Below are positions 45,353-57,092 of a stretch of DNA of 64,000 nt, piece after piece (position 1 is the first letter of the stretch; the number at the start of each line of letters is the position of its first letter). A program made the position numbers and the translations under genes. Below the pieces are notes generated by a model that worked only from the letters and a program-made list of their open reading frames with translations, was not told the DNA's origin and searched no databases. This DNA comes from Harmonia axyridis. Lineage: Eukaryota; Arthropoda; Insecta; Coleoptera; Coccinellidae. The DNA lies in NCBI RefSeq assembly GCF_914767665.1, contig NC_059503.1, positions 3,534,001 through 3,598,000 of the forward strand, read 5' to 3'.

Positions 45353-46104
45353 GGTCCACCCAAACACTGAGCATGACCTTGAAACCGTGAATATTCGGTT
45401 TGGCCGTCGATGCAAGGCCGGGATATCCCCATGATTTTCAGCGCTTGGGATTATCGTAATGAACCCAATTTTCATCTCTAGTCACAATTTGATACAGAAA
45501 TCTCTTCCGCTTTTGCCTTGCAAGCAGCTGTTCACAAGCAAACAAACGCCGTTCAACATCTCTCGGATACAACTCGTACGGCACCCAATTTCCTTGTTTC
45601 TGAATCATTCCCATGACTTTCAAGCGTTTAAAATGGCTTGTTGCGTCAATCCCAATGATCCTGCCAAATCTTGTTGCGTTTGACACGAGTCTTGATCAAA
45701 TAATGCCTCCAATTCTCTGCATCTTCGAAAACCTTCTCTTTTCCATCGCCATACTGGTCTTCGACTTCAAAATCATCGTTCTTGAAGCGTTGAAACTACT
45801 CTCGGCACGTTCTTTCACCAATAGCGACCTCACCATAGCTTTCGATGAGCCTCAGCCGCAGATTTCTTCGTATTAAAGCAGAACATTTAAACCTTCCGTA
45901 AATGACGAAAATTTGTCTCGTAAACTGACATGTTTAATCGAGAATAATTTTGTGATGTAGATACAAATCGACTAATACTTCGATGGCCATATATTTTGCA
46001 AATACCCAATCTTATTGTATAACATCTACGATCTTCTTGTTTCGACTATCACTTACCGCTACAGTCATCCATTGCAAACGACGGAAGCAAAGTTGTCCAC
46101 CTAA
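45353..46104 (-). mobile_element. Family C mariner, copy C5 (5' half)
   Basis: The terminus ACGACGGAAGCAAAGTTGTC near 46080 marks the 5' end on the minus strand, followed by TA (46105-46106). The leader, N-terminal region and linker follow. The frame 45438-45686 reads KVMGMIQKQGNWVPYELYPR then DVERRLFACEQLLARQKRKR and YQIVTRDENWVHYDNPKR, which includes the first catalytic Asp region (TxDEnW). Similarity ends near 45353 in the WWD block; the second and third Asp regions are gone. Confidence 0.92.
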
Positions 46105-46106
46105 TA

Positions 46107-46951
46107 GGACCATAAAAAAATCTACTTCACGTCATTGCTTTCTCAATTTTCATGGAATTGCTATTTTATCACTGCAGTAGCTAGAATAATCCCTCAGTAA
46201 CCAAATACTACCCTCGGAAATAACTTGACAGATAACCTTCTCCCGTACAATGCCCGAACAGAGCACAAAGCCCCAAATGGAGCCACAACCGAGAGACCAC
46301 AGAATATGTATTTTAATCATACGCGTTCCAGATAAACGCAACCAATATGTATGTAAATGGAATATTTCGTTTTGGCCTCCGCTGCGGACCGAACATAGTC
46401 ACTTTTAATCACTGTTAAAGGGCAAACTTCGGCCTATCTGCACCATCCATCTTCGCCCGAGTAAAAACCAATATTCGAACTACGGTAATGATTTTTCGGT
46501 TTTGCGTAATGCGGCCGAAGAGCCCAATGGAATGCAATTTCATTGTTTGTCGGGTTAATCCCTTCCATTTGAACCTAAATGAAACACAGGCATCGAGTTT
46601 AGGTGGAAACAGATCGGTTGTCGGTGTTTTTTTTTTTTTTTTGGATTCGATTGGGGTTGGGATAAGATAACAGAAAGGGTCGTTAGTTTCCGATCAGACT
46701 GTACCTATGTTTTGTATATTTTGTATTTCGGAGTGATTACCTATTGACTGAAAATACGTGGATGCTGTTTTGAGTTTAGATTGGAATGTAATGGGATTCA
46801 TCAACCGGTTTGATGGCAGGCTACTGCTTTTAGAAAGCTACTGAATTGATCAAGAGCTTTTGAGCGCTCGTCATTTCCAGGCCTATTGTTGTCTTGAAGA
46901 GCACATAACTTTGACATAATTGTTATCAGTTACTTTATATATTAGTTGCAC
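46107..46951. other. No gene recognised; CpG-richer patch and poly-T tract
   Basis: CpG-richer at about 46370-46660, with an 18-T run at 46626-46643. No open frame with a signature. Confidence 0.4.
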
Positions 46952-47633
46952 AAGTGGTAGTCGAAATAAATAGATCGTTGATGTCAATACGCTGAGGTAT
47001 TTGTAAACATATCTCCATCGAAATATTAATCAATTTGTTTCTGCATCATAAAGTTATTCTCGATTAAACATGTCAGCTTACGAGCCAAATTCTCGTCATT
47101 TGGGGGAGGTTTTAATTTTCTGCGGCTGAGGCTGATCGAATGCTCTCAAATACCTATAATGAAGCCGCTTATAGCGAAAGAAAGTGCCGAGAGTGGTTTC
47201 AACGCTTCAAGAACGGTGATTTTGACCAGTATGGCGGTGGAAGAAAGAAGGTTTTTCGAAGATGCAGAATTGGAGGCACTACTTGATCAAGACTTGTGTC
47301 AAACGCAACAAGAATTGGCAGGTTCATTGGGAGTAACGCAACAAGCCATTCAAAAACGCCTGAAAGTCATGGGAATGATTCAGAAACAAGAAAATTGTGT
47401 GCCGTATGAGTTGAAGCCGAAAGATGTTGAACGGCGTTTGTTTGCTTGTAAACAGCTGCCTGCAAGGCAAAGACGAAAGGGATTTCTGAATCGAATTGTG
47501 ACTGGAGACGAGAAATGGGGTCATAACGATAATCATAAGAGCAGCAAGTCATAGGGATATCGACGGCCTAACCGAATATTCACGGTTCCAAAGCCATGCT
47601 CAGTATTAGGTGAGACCAGCTCAGCGTAGTTAT
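46952..47633 (+). mobile_element. Family C mariner, copy C6 (both ends lost)
   Basis: Starts inside the leader, without the terminal repeat, and ends in the WWD..GVV block near 47633. The transposase start ATG is at 47070 (MSAYEPNSRHLGEVLIFC). A short deletion then removes a few residues before AEADRMLSNTYNEAAYSERK. The frame shifts once near 47210 and stays open to 47554 through the HTH and first Asp region (FLNRIVTGDEKWGHNDNHKS). It is the best-preserved N-terminal half of family C in the window. Confidence 0.92.
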
Positions 47634-48739
47634 TCTTGATGCTCGTACGCGGTCTCAATATTTTTGACCGAGAAAGTACTTCACGATGACCTAAAAGTGC
47701 ATAAGTTCTGTTAACTGTGAATTTTCAACATTTTGTTGTGAATTTCAACAATTTCAATGCATTGTTGAAGAGATTATCTCTGTTTGGTCGCTACTGAGAA
47801 AGTCATCGCGTTGTTTTTCATTGCCATTTAGATTTTCAGAGGATTGTGGGAGTACCCATCGAATTCGAAACACACTGAATGATCAGATTGTAAATTTTCT
47901 TCTTATTGAGTTGTAGAAAACGACTGAAGACTTTTATGTACACTCTCGTTATCCATTTGGATCGAATGCAAGTGAGATGAAGATATTTCGGTTCTTCTAA
48001 TCTCAAATCTCGAAGAACCCAAACTTCCCAAACACATCCGCATAAATATGGAACGCTCTCAACACCATCCCGACCGTTTTTCTCACTCACCTCCCACCAT
48101 GAATCAAGATAATCTCTAGGCAGTCCAATAATTCAATTCCAGAGCGACTTAAACGCCGTGAGTTTCCAAATCTTCCATCAGATATCTCGCCACTTAATTC
48201 CAAACGGAACCGGCCAAATAAGGGTCCAGAAGACATTTCGTCGTCGTACGGAGATAATGAGGTCACTCAGAATCTTAAATCATCGAAATGAAACGGCTCT
48301 GGGTTCTCTTTCCATGACGAGGGTCCGGCATTTATTAAGCTCGATACGATCGCACCGCGGCGCTGCTTATGAAACAATAAACAACTGGAAGGACCTGCTT
48401 TATTGGTGACAGCATCCTTGAATGGCGATTTGGCGACACCACGTGCTGCCTTCCTGGAGGACGAAATTAGGAGAATGAGGGAGCTCGAAGGTTGTTTTCG
48501 TTCTGTGGTTTCGTCATCTTGCTTGAATTGCAGCGACTCTACCTCCGAATCCACCAAGCAAGATTTTATTTTGACTTTTTACAATCTGAGCATTTTTACT
48601 TATCACTGGTAAGGCTCTTCAATATTAATTGTTACGATACACCAAAAAAGAAATAAAATGTAGGTTTTGAACAACTTTCAATATCAATTCAATACCAGTT
48701 TATAGCTGAGTATCTCAAATTCCAAGTTCAGTACCAGCT
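47634..48739. other. No gene recognised; CpG-richer block at 48110-48560
   Basis: Overlapping frames at 47836-48090 (minus), 48158-48409 (plus), 48267-48557 (minus) and 48403-48612 (plus) compete with each other and show no family motif. The 48110-48560 block is richer in CpG than its surroundings and could be conserved non-coding DNA or exon sequence of an unrecognised gene. Confidence 0.35.
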
Positions 48740-49045
48740 CATTAATCTTCTTAGGGCAGCTTTAGCCTTGGTTTTTTCTGTTGCTCGATACTGTTGTTCT
48801 GTTTGGTTCAATAGTTCTCATGTTCATAAAATTGATGAACAGCTCAATGTTTCTATTAGAATTATCAGTGGAACTATTAGATTACACCTTCACGTTGGTT
48901 ACCAGTACTATTACATATATTTCCGCGTCATATTCGTTGACAGGTCTCTGCAAAGAAATCTTGGGAAAAATTTCACTTCCAACCGAAGTTATTTCCAATT
49001 GTATCTTACCTTCAAGATACTAGAACTGCCAGGTTAAAGCAACGC
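48740..49045 (+). mobile_element. LINE reverse-transcriptase C-terminal fragment
   Basis: The plus strand reads RAALALVFSVARYCCSVWFN then SSHVHKIDEQLNVSIRIISG and TIR, a classic segment downstream of the reverse-transcriptase core in non-LTR retrotransposon ORF2 (ALV.S.AEYC.PVW..S.H..K.D..LN...R.I.G). A frameshift near 48900 leads to LVTSTITYISASYSLTGLCK in frame 48781-49023, which fits the next block. Both ends of the LINE are missing; family A copy A10 begins 20 bp downstream. Confidence 0.8.
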
Positions 49046-49064
49046 AACTTTTTATAGATTAATA

Positions 49065-49701
49065 ACGGATGTTTTTTTCGAGGTATATAACTTTAAGTTG
49101 GCATTACTGTTCAAGATGGCGACCGATTTAACAGCTGTCATATGATTTATTATCAGTTTGGTTTGGCAATTCATCATGAATTGACTCACGTCTGAACAGC
49201 GCTTGCAAATAGTGCAATTTTATTTCGCAAATAATAGTTCTGTGCGGAATACGTATCGCGCACTACGTCCATTTTATTTTGTTTAACGATGAAGCGCACT
49301 TCTGGTTGAATGCCTACGTCAACAAATAAAACTGCCGCATTTGGAGTGAAGCTAACCCTCAAGTGTATGTCGAAACACCGTTACATCCAGAAAAACTGAC
49401 TGTTTGGTGCGCTTAATGGGCTGGTGGAATCATTGGTCCGTACTTCTTCGAAAACGATGATGGCCAGAATGTTACAGTCAATGGTGATCAGTATAAAGCC
49501 ATGATAACTAACTTTTTCTTTCCTGAATTGAACAACCATGATGTCCAGGAGCTGTGGTTCCAACAAGACGGCGCAACATGTCACGCAGCTCGTGCCACAA
49601 TCGATTTATTGAAGACACGTTTGGTGACCGCCTAATTTCATGTTTTGGACCTGTGAATTGGCCTCCAAGATCTTGTGATTTAACACCGCTAGACTACTTT
49701 C
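49065..49701 (+). mobile_element. Family A mariner-like element, copy A10 (3' truncated)
   Basis: The left end ACGGATGTTTTTTTCGAGG follows TA (49063-49064). The start codon region reads HHELTSEQRLQIVQFYFANN. The shared internal deletion (long-junction form) and SDEAHF region (here NDEAHFWLNAYVN) follow. Then come stops at several positions and the second Asp block ([19 protein letters not shown]). Similarity stops at SCDLTPLDYF (49701), so the C-terminus and right end are lost. Confidence 0.92.
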
Positions 49702-50359
49702 ACTTCACTTTCAACTTGGCACTGGTTATGATCGTTGTAATAATATGCTGTTCAAATAGCATTCTATTGAAAGTCTACTATGTGAATGTGTTGTAGTAGA
49801 AACCATTGACCACTTGAAGTATACCAATTTATATATTTCATGGTTGTTTTCAAGCTATCCATTCAGGTTCAGGTTTTTTTTTAGAATGGGTCGCTATCTT
49901 GAAATCGATATAATGAAAACTTACATTCATTACTCCTATTTGGTTCTCTTCTCTTTTATTTTCAGATTCAATTATGAAGTCGTAGTGAAGAGAAAGGATG
50001 GAGAAGATTTGTTTTGAGACGAAGAGGTAGCCTTTCAATATAAATATGTCAGCTGATTCTGTAAGCGAATACACAAACAACTCACTGCACTTATACGGGG
50101 AGACAGAGTTTTTGCTGAGGTTTTTATCTGTCTTCCTTTATCATATGTTGAAATGTATGATGCCCTGTTTACATTTCCTCTGCTAATCTACACATGCTTT
50201 GTTGTTTGAAGTTGATAATTTCTTGTATTGCTCCATCTCAAGAGAATATATGTACTAAGATGACTGGACAAATCTTCGTTGGACTCGGAAGCAACAGGAT
50301 GTTTCCTCATTAAACTCATTTTGAGCTAGCAACATCTCTTACCGATTCAATCCACGATT
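49702..50359. other. No gene recognised
   Basis: AT-rich DNA after the A10 break point; complementary frames at 49814-50080 have no signature. Confidence 0.45.
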
Positions 50360-50870
50360 AATAACCCCAAAAATTCAAAAACGATTAATACCCCCCAGTT
50401 TCCGCCAAAATCAAAATTTAAAGCTTCCACCCACGTCCCGATCCGCACCCTTATTCTCGGCGTCTCCCAGCCGTATCCGGCTGAAAAACGGCAACGCGCG
50501 ACGACCTTAAACGCATCCGAGGGTAATAATTACCCATTTCCCCGATTTATCGCCCCGCCAAATTAATACGAAAACTTTTAAGTGGAATTTACATTCAATC
50601 GGCATCCATAAATCGGAGGAAGAAAAACCGAAAAAACGATTTACTGGCGGATTTCTCGGACGGCGAAAATTGTTGCGCTTATGCGCCCGGTCCATATTTC
50701 GTTTAGGGCGATGAGTTACGCCCGTGCCGAGAATGATATCGCAATAACTCGCTGGCTAATTTAGTTTTGGATCTTTTCCAACGACGGACCGGGACGCTTT
50801 CGACGCCGTAACGTCGAATTTACGACGCCGAGACGTAATAGTTACAAATTGTTGTAGAGGGGGGGGAGGG
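50360..50870. other. CpG-rich block without a clear ORF
   Basis: The strongest CpG enrichment in the window, with strings such as GGCAACGCGCGACGACC, TCGGACGGCGAAAATTG and CGACGCCGTAACGTCGAATT, the last containing an inverted repeat (CGACG ... CGTCG). The 62-codon minus frame at 50507-50695 has no signature. It could be a promoter, an untranslated exon or conserved non-coding DNA. Confidence 0.4.
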
Positions 50871-51649
50871 TTAGGAATGCTGCTGTTCGCAAATTGGTAC
50901 GGACACTTTGGGACTTGCATATGGAAGGTTGAATTTTATGGTGTCTAATTTTCGACGACGTCAATTTGTCGGCAATGACTTCTCTCATGAGCTGAGAGTT
51001 GTTTTATGGGTGCTTTAAGAAGATCCACCCTCTTGAGACTGTTGACAGGTTAGGGGCAACGTACGCTTTGGTATCACCTGGGTTTGGCATACAGATGTAG
51101 CAAAGAAAAGGATAACAACAAATTTCACCCTGAACATCGTGAAGTGAACAACGACGTCTCATTTTATTCGTATTAGTTATTGGTGAATGTTTTATTTTAT
51201 TTTCTTCAGAGAGAAATGAATATACTCGTATTTATGAGATAACTTCGAAACTTTGCATTTGAAAACTTTCTGTTTCAACCTCCCTCCTAATGAACTATTC
51301 AATATAGGTACTTGAAGAGCTCAGAATTTGAAAGGATTCATTTCTGTTATGGGTTGAATCAAAATATATAAAACAAAATATGTAGGTTAAATTATACAAT
51401 AAATAAATCAACCTTGCAAAAAACACTTTTATTTATTGAACTTATTGTATAATAGAACCGAAAATATCAACTTTACTGAAATTGTAACATAAATTAAATC
51501 AACATAAATCATAACAAAATCAAAAAAAGTTTCTTAATATTGAGAAACCACCAAGCTTTGTTTGATTTTATAATTTTCCATCCAGGATCTATGACACATG
51601 AGGCATCTTATAGATTTGTCGCCTAACCTATTGCGGGTTTTTATAACTA
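50871..51649. repeat. Intergenic DNA including repeat J, copy 2
   Basis: Positions 51413-51453 match 7228-7262 (GCAAAAAACACTT ... AACTTATTGTA). In this copy the TA is followed by TAATAGAACC and not by a transposon. Nothing else was recognised. Confidence 0.45.
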
Positions 51650-52378
51650 AAGGGTGTTTTTTTTAGAGCTATAGAACTTTAAATTGCAATAAAACAACGA
51701 TGGATTATTCGATTATTCGCAAGATAATCTTATGGCATTAAATTTTAAATATGATTTCTGGCATATGACCGCCACGGCTGGCTCGGATGTAGTCCGATCT
51801 GGACAACCAAATTTTCAACGACTTTTTCCAACATTTGTGGCCGTATATCGGCAATAACACGGCGAATGTTGTCTTCCAAATGGTCAACGGTTTGTGGCTT
51901 ATCCGCATAGACCAATGACTTTACATTGCCCCACAGAAAGTAGTCTAGCGGTGTTAAATCACAAGATCTTGGAGGCCAATTCACAGGTCCAAAACGTGAA
52001 ATTAGGCGGTCACCAAACGTGTCTTTCAACAAATCGATTGTGCCACGAGCTGTGTGATGTTGTGCCGTCTTGTTGGAACCACAGCTCCTGGACATCATGG
52101 TTGTTCAATTCAGGAATGAAAAAGTTAGGAATCATGGCTCTATACCGATCACCATTGACTGTAACGTTCTGGCCATCATCGTTTTTGAAGAAGTACGGAC
52201 CAATGATTCCACCAGCCCATAAAGCGCACCAAACAGTCAGTTTTTCTGGATGTAATGGTGTTTCGATATACACTTGAGGATTAGCTTCACTCCAAATGCG
52301 GCAGTTTTGTTTGTTGACGTAGCTATTCAACCAGAAGTGCGTTTCATCGCTAATGGACGTAGTGCGCGATACGTATTG
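51650..52378 (-). mobile_element. Family A mariner-like element, copy A11 (right end lost)
   Basis: The left end AAGGGTGTTTTTTTT follows TA (51648-51649). Minus-strand frames 51745-52098 and 52010-52330 overlap across one frameshift. They cover [66 protein letters not shown] and the late C-terminal part. The junction is the short form (CGCTAATGGACG). Similarity ends in ACGTATTGG near 52378, so the N-terminal tip and right terminal repeat are missing. Confidence 0.93.
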
Positions 52379-53296
52379 GTATTGGCTTGATGATGGCCCT
52401 ACTTACCTATTACTAATTTCAGTTTACTTCATTCATTTCTCTACTTTGTTATATGAATATTTTCCTCTTATTTTCCTACTCTAAGATACTTTTTATTAGT
52501 CATGGGCTCTCTGCAAAAACTACATTAATTCTACTTCAGAATATAACCAAAAAATATATATCACGTTTAGGAAAAATGGAATTTTCATAACCTCGAAAGT
52601 TACACACAGTTATACTTTTGGGTAAACATCAACACATTCACGCCCTCCCCATTTCAAAGTATAGCGGTTTTCCACCGCGACACGAACCTCATCAAGAGCA
52701 AAACTTATTTCCATAAATTCCGAAATTGAATGAGATAGCTTTTACGGCCTCTCCACCCCGCAAGAATTTTCCTCCAAGGTAGGTTAACTAACACTCCCAG
52801 GGACTTTAATCCTTAATTACGTGGAGATAGGTGGGGCACGTATCTCCAGGGATTAAATATAATAACTTCTGTTTATATTTCAGCACAAGTAGCTGGGCAA
52901 TTCCGTTGCGCCAGATAACGTTAATACGATCCTGATTTACCGTTTTCATTAGACGGGTTTTTCCGAGGCATCTCGGACGGTTTGGAGGCGGAAAATTGGA
53001 ATTTTTCAGGCAAGAAGCCGAGAAGTTTATATGGGATTCGAGATGATTTTTTATACGCACTCGGGGACTGAATCGAGAACATGAGGAAAGTGTTGAGGTG
53101 GGGTCGGAGCTTTAGACGTTTATTCGTGCTACTGAAACTTTATACTTCGACTATTTTTATATTCAATCAAATTAATTTTTTTCAAAATCCTTTTGAACCT
53201 TTCTAGCCAAATGCAATGACTTGATCAACCTGCAAATTGACATTCCATGAAAACATGGAATTGGGTAATACTTTCAACCAAAGAGTAATAAACATA
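52379..53296. other. No gene recognised
   Basis: No supported gene; a CpG-richer patch lies at about 52890-53060. The 84-codon minus frame at 52806-53060 has no signature. Confidence 0.45.
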
Positions 53297-54138
53297 CAGG
53301 GTGTTTTTTTAAAGCTATAGAACTTTAAATTGCAATAAAACAACGATGGATTATTCAATTGACATGAATTTTATTTATCCGCAAGATAATCTTGTGGCAT
53401 TACATTTTGAATATGATTTCTGGCAAATGACCGCCACGGCTGGCTCGGATGTAGTCCAATCTAGACGTCCAATTTCCGATGACTTTTTCCAACATTTGTG
53501 GCCTTATATCGGCAATAACACGGCGAATGTTGTCTTCCAAATGGTCAAGGGTTTGTGGCTTATCCGCATAGACCAATGACTTCACATAGCCCCACATAAA
53601 GTAATCTGGCGGTGTTAAATCGCAAGATCTTGGAGGCCAATTCACAGGTCCAAAACGTGAAATTAGGCGGTCACCAAACGTGTCTTTCAACAAATCGATT
53701 GTGGCACGAGCTGTTGCGCCGTCTTGTTGGAACCACAGCTCCTGGACATCATGGTTGTTCAATTCAGGAATGAAAAAGTTATTAATCATGGCTCTATACC
53801 GATCACCATTGACTGTAACGTTCTGGCCATCATCGTTTTTGAAAAAGTACGGACCAATGATTCCACCAGCCCATAAAGCGCACCAAACAGTCAGTTTTTC
53901 TGGATGTAACGGTGTTTCGACATACACTTGAGGATTAGCTTCACTCCAAATGCGGCAGTTTTGTTTGTTGACGTAGCCATTCAACCAGAAGTGCGCTTCA
54001 TCGCTAAACAAAATAAAATGGACGTAGTGCGCGATACGTATTCTGCACAGAACCATTATTTTCGAAATAAAATTGCACTATTTGCAAGCGTTGTTCAGGC
54101 GTGAGTCTAAATCACTTGACAGCTGTTAAATCGGTTAA
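53297..54138 (-). mobile_element. Family A mariner-like element, copy A12 (right end lost)
   Basis: The left end reads CAGGGTGTTTTTTTAAAGC after TA (53295-53296). The right end lacks about 30 bp around the start codon and stops near TAAATCGGTTAAATCG (54138) without the terminal repeat. It carries the longest uninterrupted family A transposase frame in the window (see 53400-54056). Long-junction form. Confidence 0.93.
53400..54056 (-). pseudogene. Family A transposase catalytic part, 218 codons open
   Basis: The frame runs from an internal Met ([13 protein letters not shown]) through the first Asp (ILFSDEAHFWLNGYVNKQN), second Asp ([20 protein letters not shown]) and third Asp (CDLTPPDYFMWGYVKSLVY) to the normal C-terminus at 53400. 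Residues 10-218 cover the whole DDD catalytic region, but two defects are visible. The four residues CHTA after QQDGAT are deleted, and the third motif reads PPD not PLD. The N-terminal DNA-binding domains are absent, so no functional transposase is expected. Confidence 0.9.
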
Positions 54139-54809
54139 ATCGTAATTTTCAGATTACATGGACTGAATGAATCCGCATCAATCAAAACACAAAGAAAACG
54201 GAAAGCTTATCATTCTAAAGGTGTCCACCCACGACCGAGCATCGTCGCGATAAATTTGCCAACGTTTTCAACTAAGCGCCATTCATCATTTAATCAATTT
54301 CCAAGCTAGATTGCAATATATTGAAGGGCTGATGCACCCTACCGCCGACTCAGCTGAACGATTAATAAATTGACACATCACGGTGGGTCGCTACGTCTTA
54401 GGAATGGGATTATAATGCTCCAGCACATCCTACTTAGTAATCAGTTCCGGGTAGGGGGGATAACATAATAAATTTTGAAATAAAACGTCGATAAGACCTG
54501 AGAGACACCGTCATTCCGGTAATTCATTTTCGAAGGATTAGAGATCGCCGAGTCAGCTAGACATCAGTCAGTGCGTTAAAGGGGGATACACACGAGAAGA
54601 CTTGTTTCGAGATAGTTTTTCAAAAAGACGTTTCACTTTGAGACAAAAAAAAGAGTTTCAGCATTTCAGTATTTTGAAAATTGTTTATTTCTCTTCTTTC
54701 ACATAAGATTCAGTGAAATCCTGAATTTTTCTTCCATTTAATGTGTCTTGTTTCGTTCAAAACCTTCCCGAGAGAACATAAAAAATAAGTTATAAAATCA
54801 ATGTAGAGT
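54139..54809. other. No gene recognised; CpG-richer patch at 54180-54560
   Basis: No open frame with a signature. A GGGGGATACACACG string occurs at 54590. Confidence 0.4.
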
Positions 54810-54864
54810 TGACTTTCATTAAAATTGAGATTTTTAGAATGTGCGTTAATTTTTTTGCGCAGTG
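54810..54864 (-). mobile_element. Tc1-like terminal repeat (solo end)
   Basis: The inverted form of the terminus at 21362: AATGTGCGTTAATTTTTTTG then CGCAGTG at 54864, followed by TA. Similarity extends about 50 bp inward (AAATCTCAATTTT on the complementary strand) and then stops. This is either an end of a second Tc1-like copy or a very short remnant. Confidence 0.75.
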
Positions 54865-54866
54865 TA

Positions 54867-56429
54867 TTTTTAGTAATGGCGTAGTTTTAACTTGTCAAAT
54901 CTCAAAAGATGACAGCTGCTCAGATTGCACGCTATTCAAAATGGAAAACCCTTCATATAAAGCAGTTTTCAGACTGAGTCAATTCATGAAGTGAAGAGTG
55001 ATTAGAAATATCATCTCTCCACAGTCCACTCAACGATTTCAACCCCAAAAAAACCCATCGAAATTAACATGCTGAATGACTGAATTGTCATCTAGTGTGT
55101 CCACTCGATTACCCACCCCTAAATCTCATTCATCAATTCTATCGAGCCGAAGAAGGGTGTATGGCTCTATAGCCATACTATCTCTTCATTGTGGGGATTG
55201 TAGAAATAATGTACACGTGTCCGATCGTCGATGTGTGGAAAAATCCATTGAAAATTTCCCAATAGCTTCCTGAAAATCGCCACGGTTTCATATTTTGGGG
55301 TGAAAATTGCGTTCTGCTCACGTATTGGAAACAATCGGAATATTTGGCGGAAAGCAATAGAATTTCTTCATGCCAATGACTCATACTTTGTCGATTTTTT
55401 TGGTAAACCTTTCAATTCAGACGTTCAGACGATGAATGAAAAATGGAGAAAGCATTAAGCATTCATTTATTCATATAAGAAATCTGAAGAAGCTATTCTG
55501 TAGCAAAACAATTGTTATTCGCAAAAAAATGCTGAAAATTGGAATAAATTTTATTTGATATCAAGCAACGACAAAGTAGATCTAATTCTCAGAATTTTCT
55601 ATGGTTCTGAGGACGCTATCCACTGGAAACTTCACAGGAAGATTGACATAGTTGTATTCAAGGAAATATTGGTTATTTCTTTTTCATTTTATTTCAAATT
55701 TTCATCTCGATCGAAGTTTTTGAAATAATTTCAAACGATCATATTGACGGAACCACTTAAAGCCCATAAGCTAGTAGTTCTATCGAATTTTGATGATACT
55801 AAGTACAGATATAAATTAACTATTATAAATTTTCGACATCCTTGTCGTGATTTGTTACGGATACATTTGTTTTGGAAACAGTTGATTAAAGCATATAGAC
55901 AATTCCCTATGCTCTAAATTGGCTAATTAAAAGAAGTTGATATGATAAGTAAAAAGGTGACTTTCCACGAGTGACGAAGAAAAGCTGAGGCTCAGAAAAT
56001 AAATATTCCTTTTTTAGATCAAGTCATAAATTGACTAAACCCCAAAATCAACATTGACATTGAAGTTATCTGGTTTGTTGACCCCAAATCCTTAACGGTT
56101 TTTGAAAATAGTTCAAAACTGATAATTACGAAAAAAATAATTTTTATCCTAGAAAAATCACTCGACTAGAGAATGAGAAGAATATTTCTTCAATCAAGTA
56201 ATCAATAAGCGTGCTTCGCAAACAAGGTTATTCATGTTACATTCTGATTAGTTTTATCAAATCTGTATGAATTCCCTCTTGGAGTAACCAGCTGACTCAT
56301 TTTCTCAGGATAGCTCGCATATACAGGCTGCTCCGCGGCGAGGAGTGTGAAACTGATTTTTTCAACCATATCCTGAAATTTTCTCAGTTGAAATGTATAG
56401 CATACAGAAATCCAGGAAAAATCAGACCA
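54867..56429. other. No gene recognised
   Basis: Long AT-rich stretch. Frames at 55076-55273 (plus) and 55178-55384 (minus) oppose each other and have no signature. Confidence 0.45.
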
Positions 56430-56500
56430 TCTGGCTTACAGAGCTCTTCTCAAGAACTATAAGAGCTATAGACATGGAATGTGGTACAAAAATCGGTTGC
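56430..56500 (+). repeat. Dispersed repeat H, copy 1
   Basis: Shares a core of about 65 bp with 59000-59065: CAGAGC(T/A)(C/T)TTCTCAA(G/A)AACTAT(A/G)AGAGCTATA then GGTACAAAA(A/G)TC(G/A)GTTG. No coding signature. Class unknown. Confidence 0.55.
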
Positions 56501-57092
56501 TATGATTTTCGAAGCATGAAAATCCATAAAAAAAAATCAAAATTTCAAGGACGAATCCAGTTCATTAATAACTTGAGAGAGCTTAGGATGGAGTCTATAT
56601 CCTTTTCATCTATTTGCCTTCTAACTTCATTACAAGTCCTTTCATCCTTTTATCATAGAACATCCTGTTCGGCTAAAGATTAGCAAAAAAATCCGATTAT
56701 TTACTATTTCTAAGGTTAAATGAAATCAAAATTATCTTCATGATAAAAGGCTTAAATGTTCACATCAATTTGGTCAATAATGTGTTTATTTAAAAGGTAT
56801 CTATGATTTGATAAAAATTTGCACTTTGGCATTAGGTCCTGGATATCTTTAAATGAATAATCGCTAATGAAACAGGAAATAATCAAGTCAAACTCATTTG
56901 AGAATATAATATATATTTCTGTATATCGTACAAAATGAGTTCAGGTTTCCAGGAAATGAATAACTTAACAGGTACATTGGAGCGAGGGTGGGAATATAAA
57001 TAGGTTGTGAATGTATGAATATTTTGAAAAGTTCAAAAATAAGATTCATTCTGCTATTTTATATCTGAAATATCGTTTCTTCAAAGATATTT
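56501..57092 (-). other. Probable 3' flank of the SCCPDH-like gene
   Basis: Downstream of the minus-strand gene. A canonical AATAAA (TTTATT on the plus strand) lies near 56784-56789, about 300 bp after the stop, and could be the poly(A) signal. No other gene was recognised. Confidence 0.35.

Noticed and set aside
46626..46643. Poly-T run as a possible retrotransposon tail
   Set aside because: No coding or structural remnant on either side supports a retroelement.
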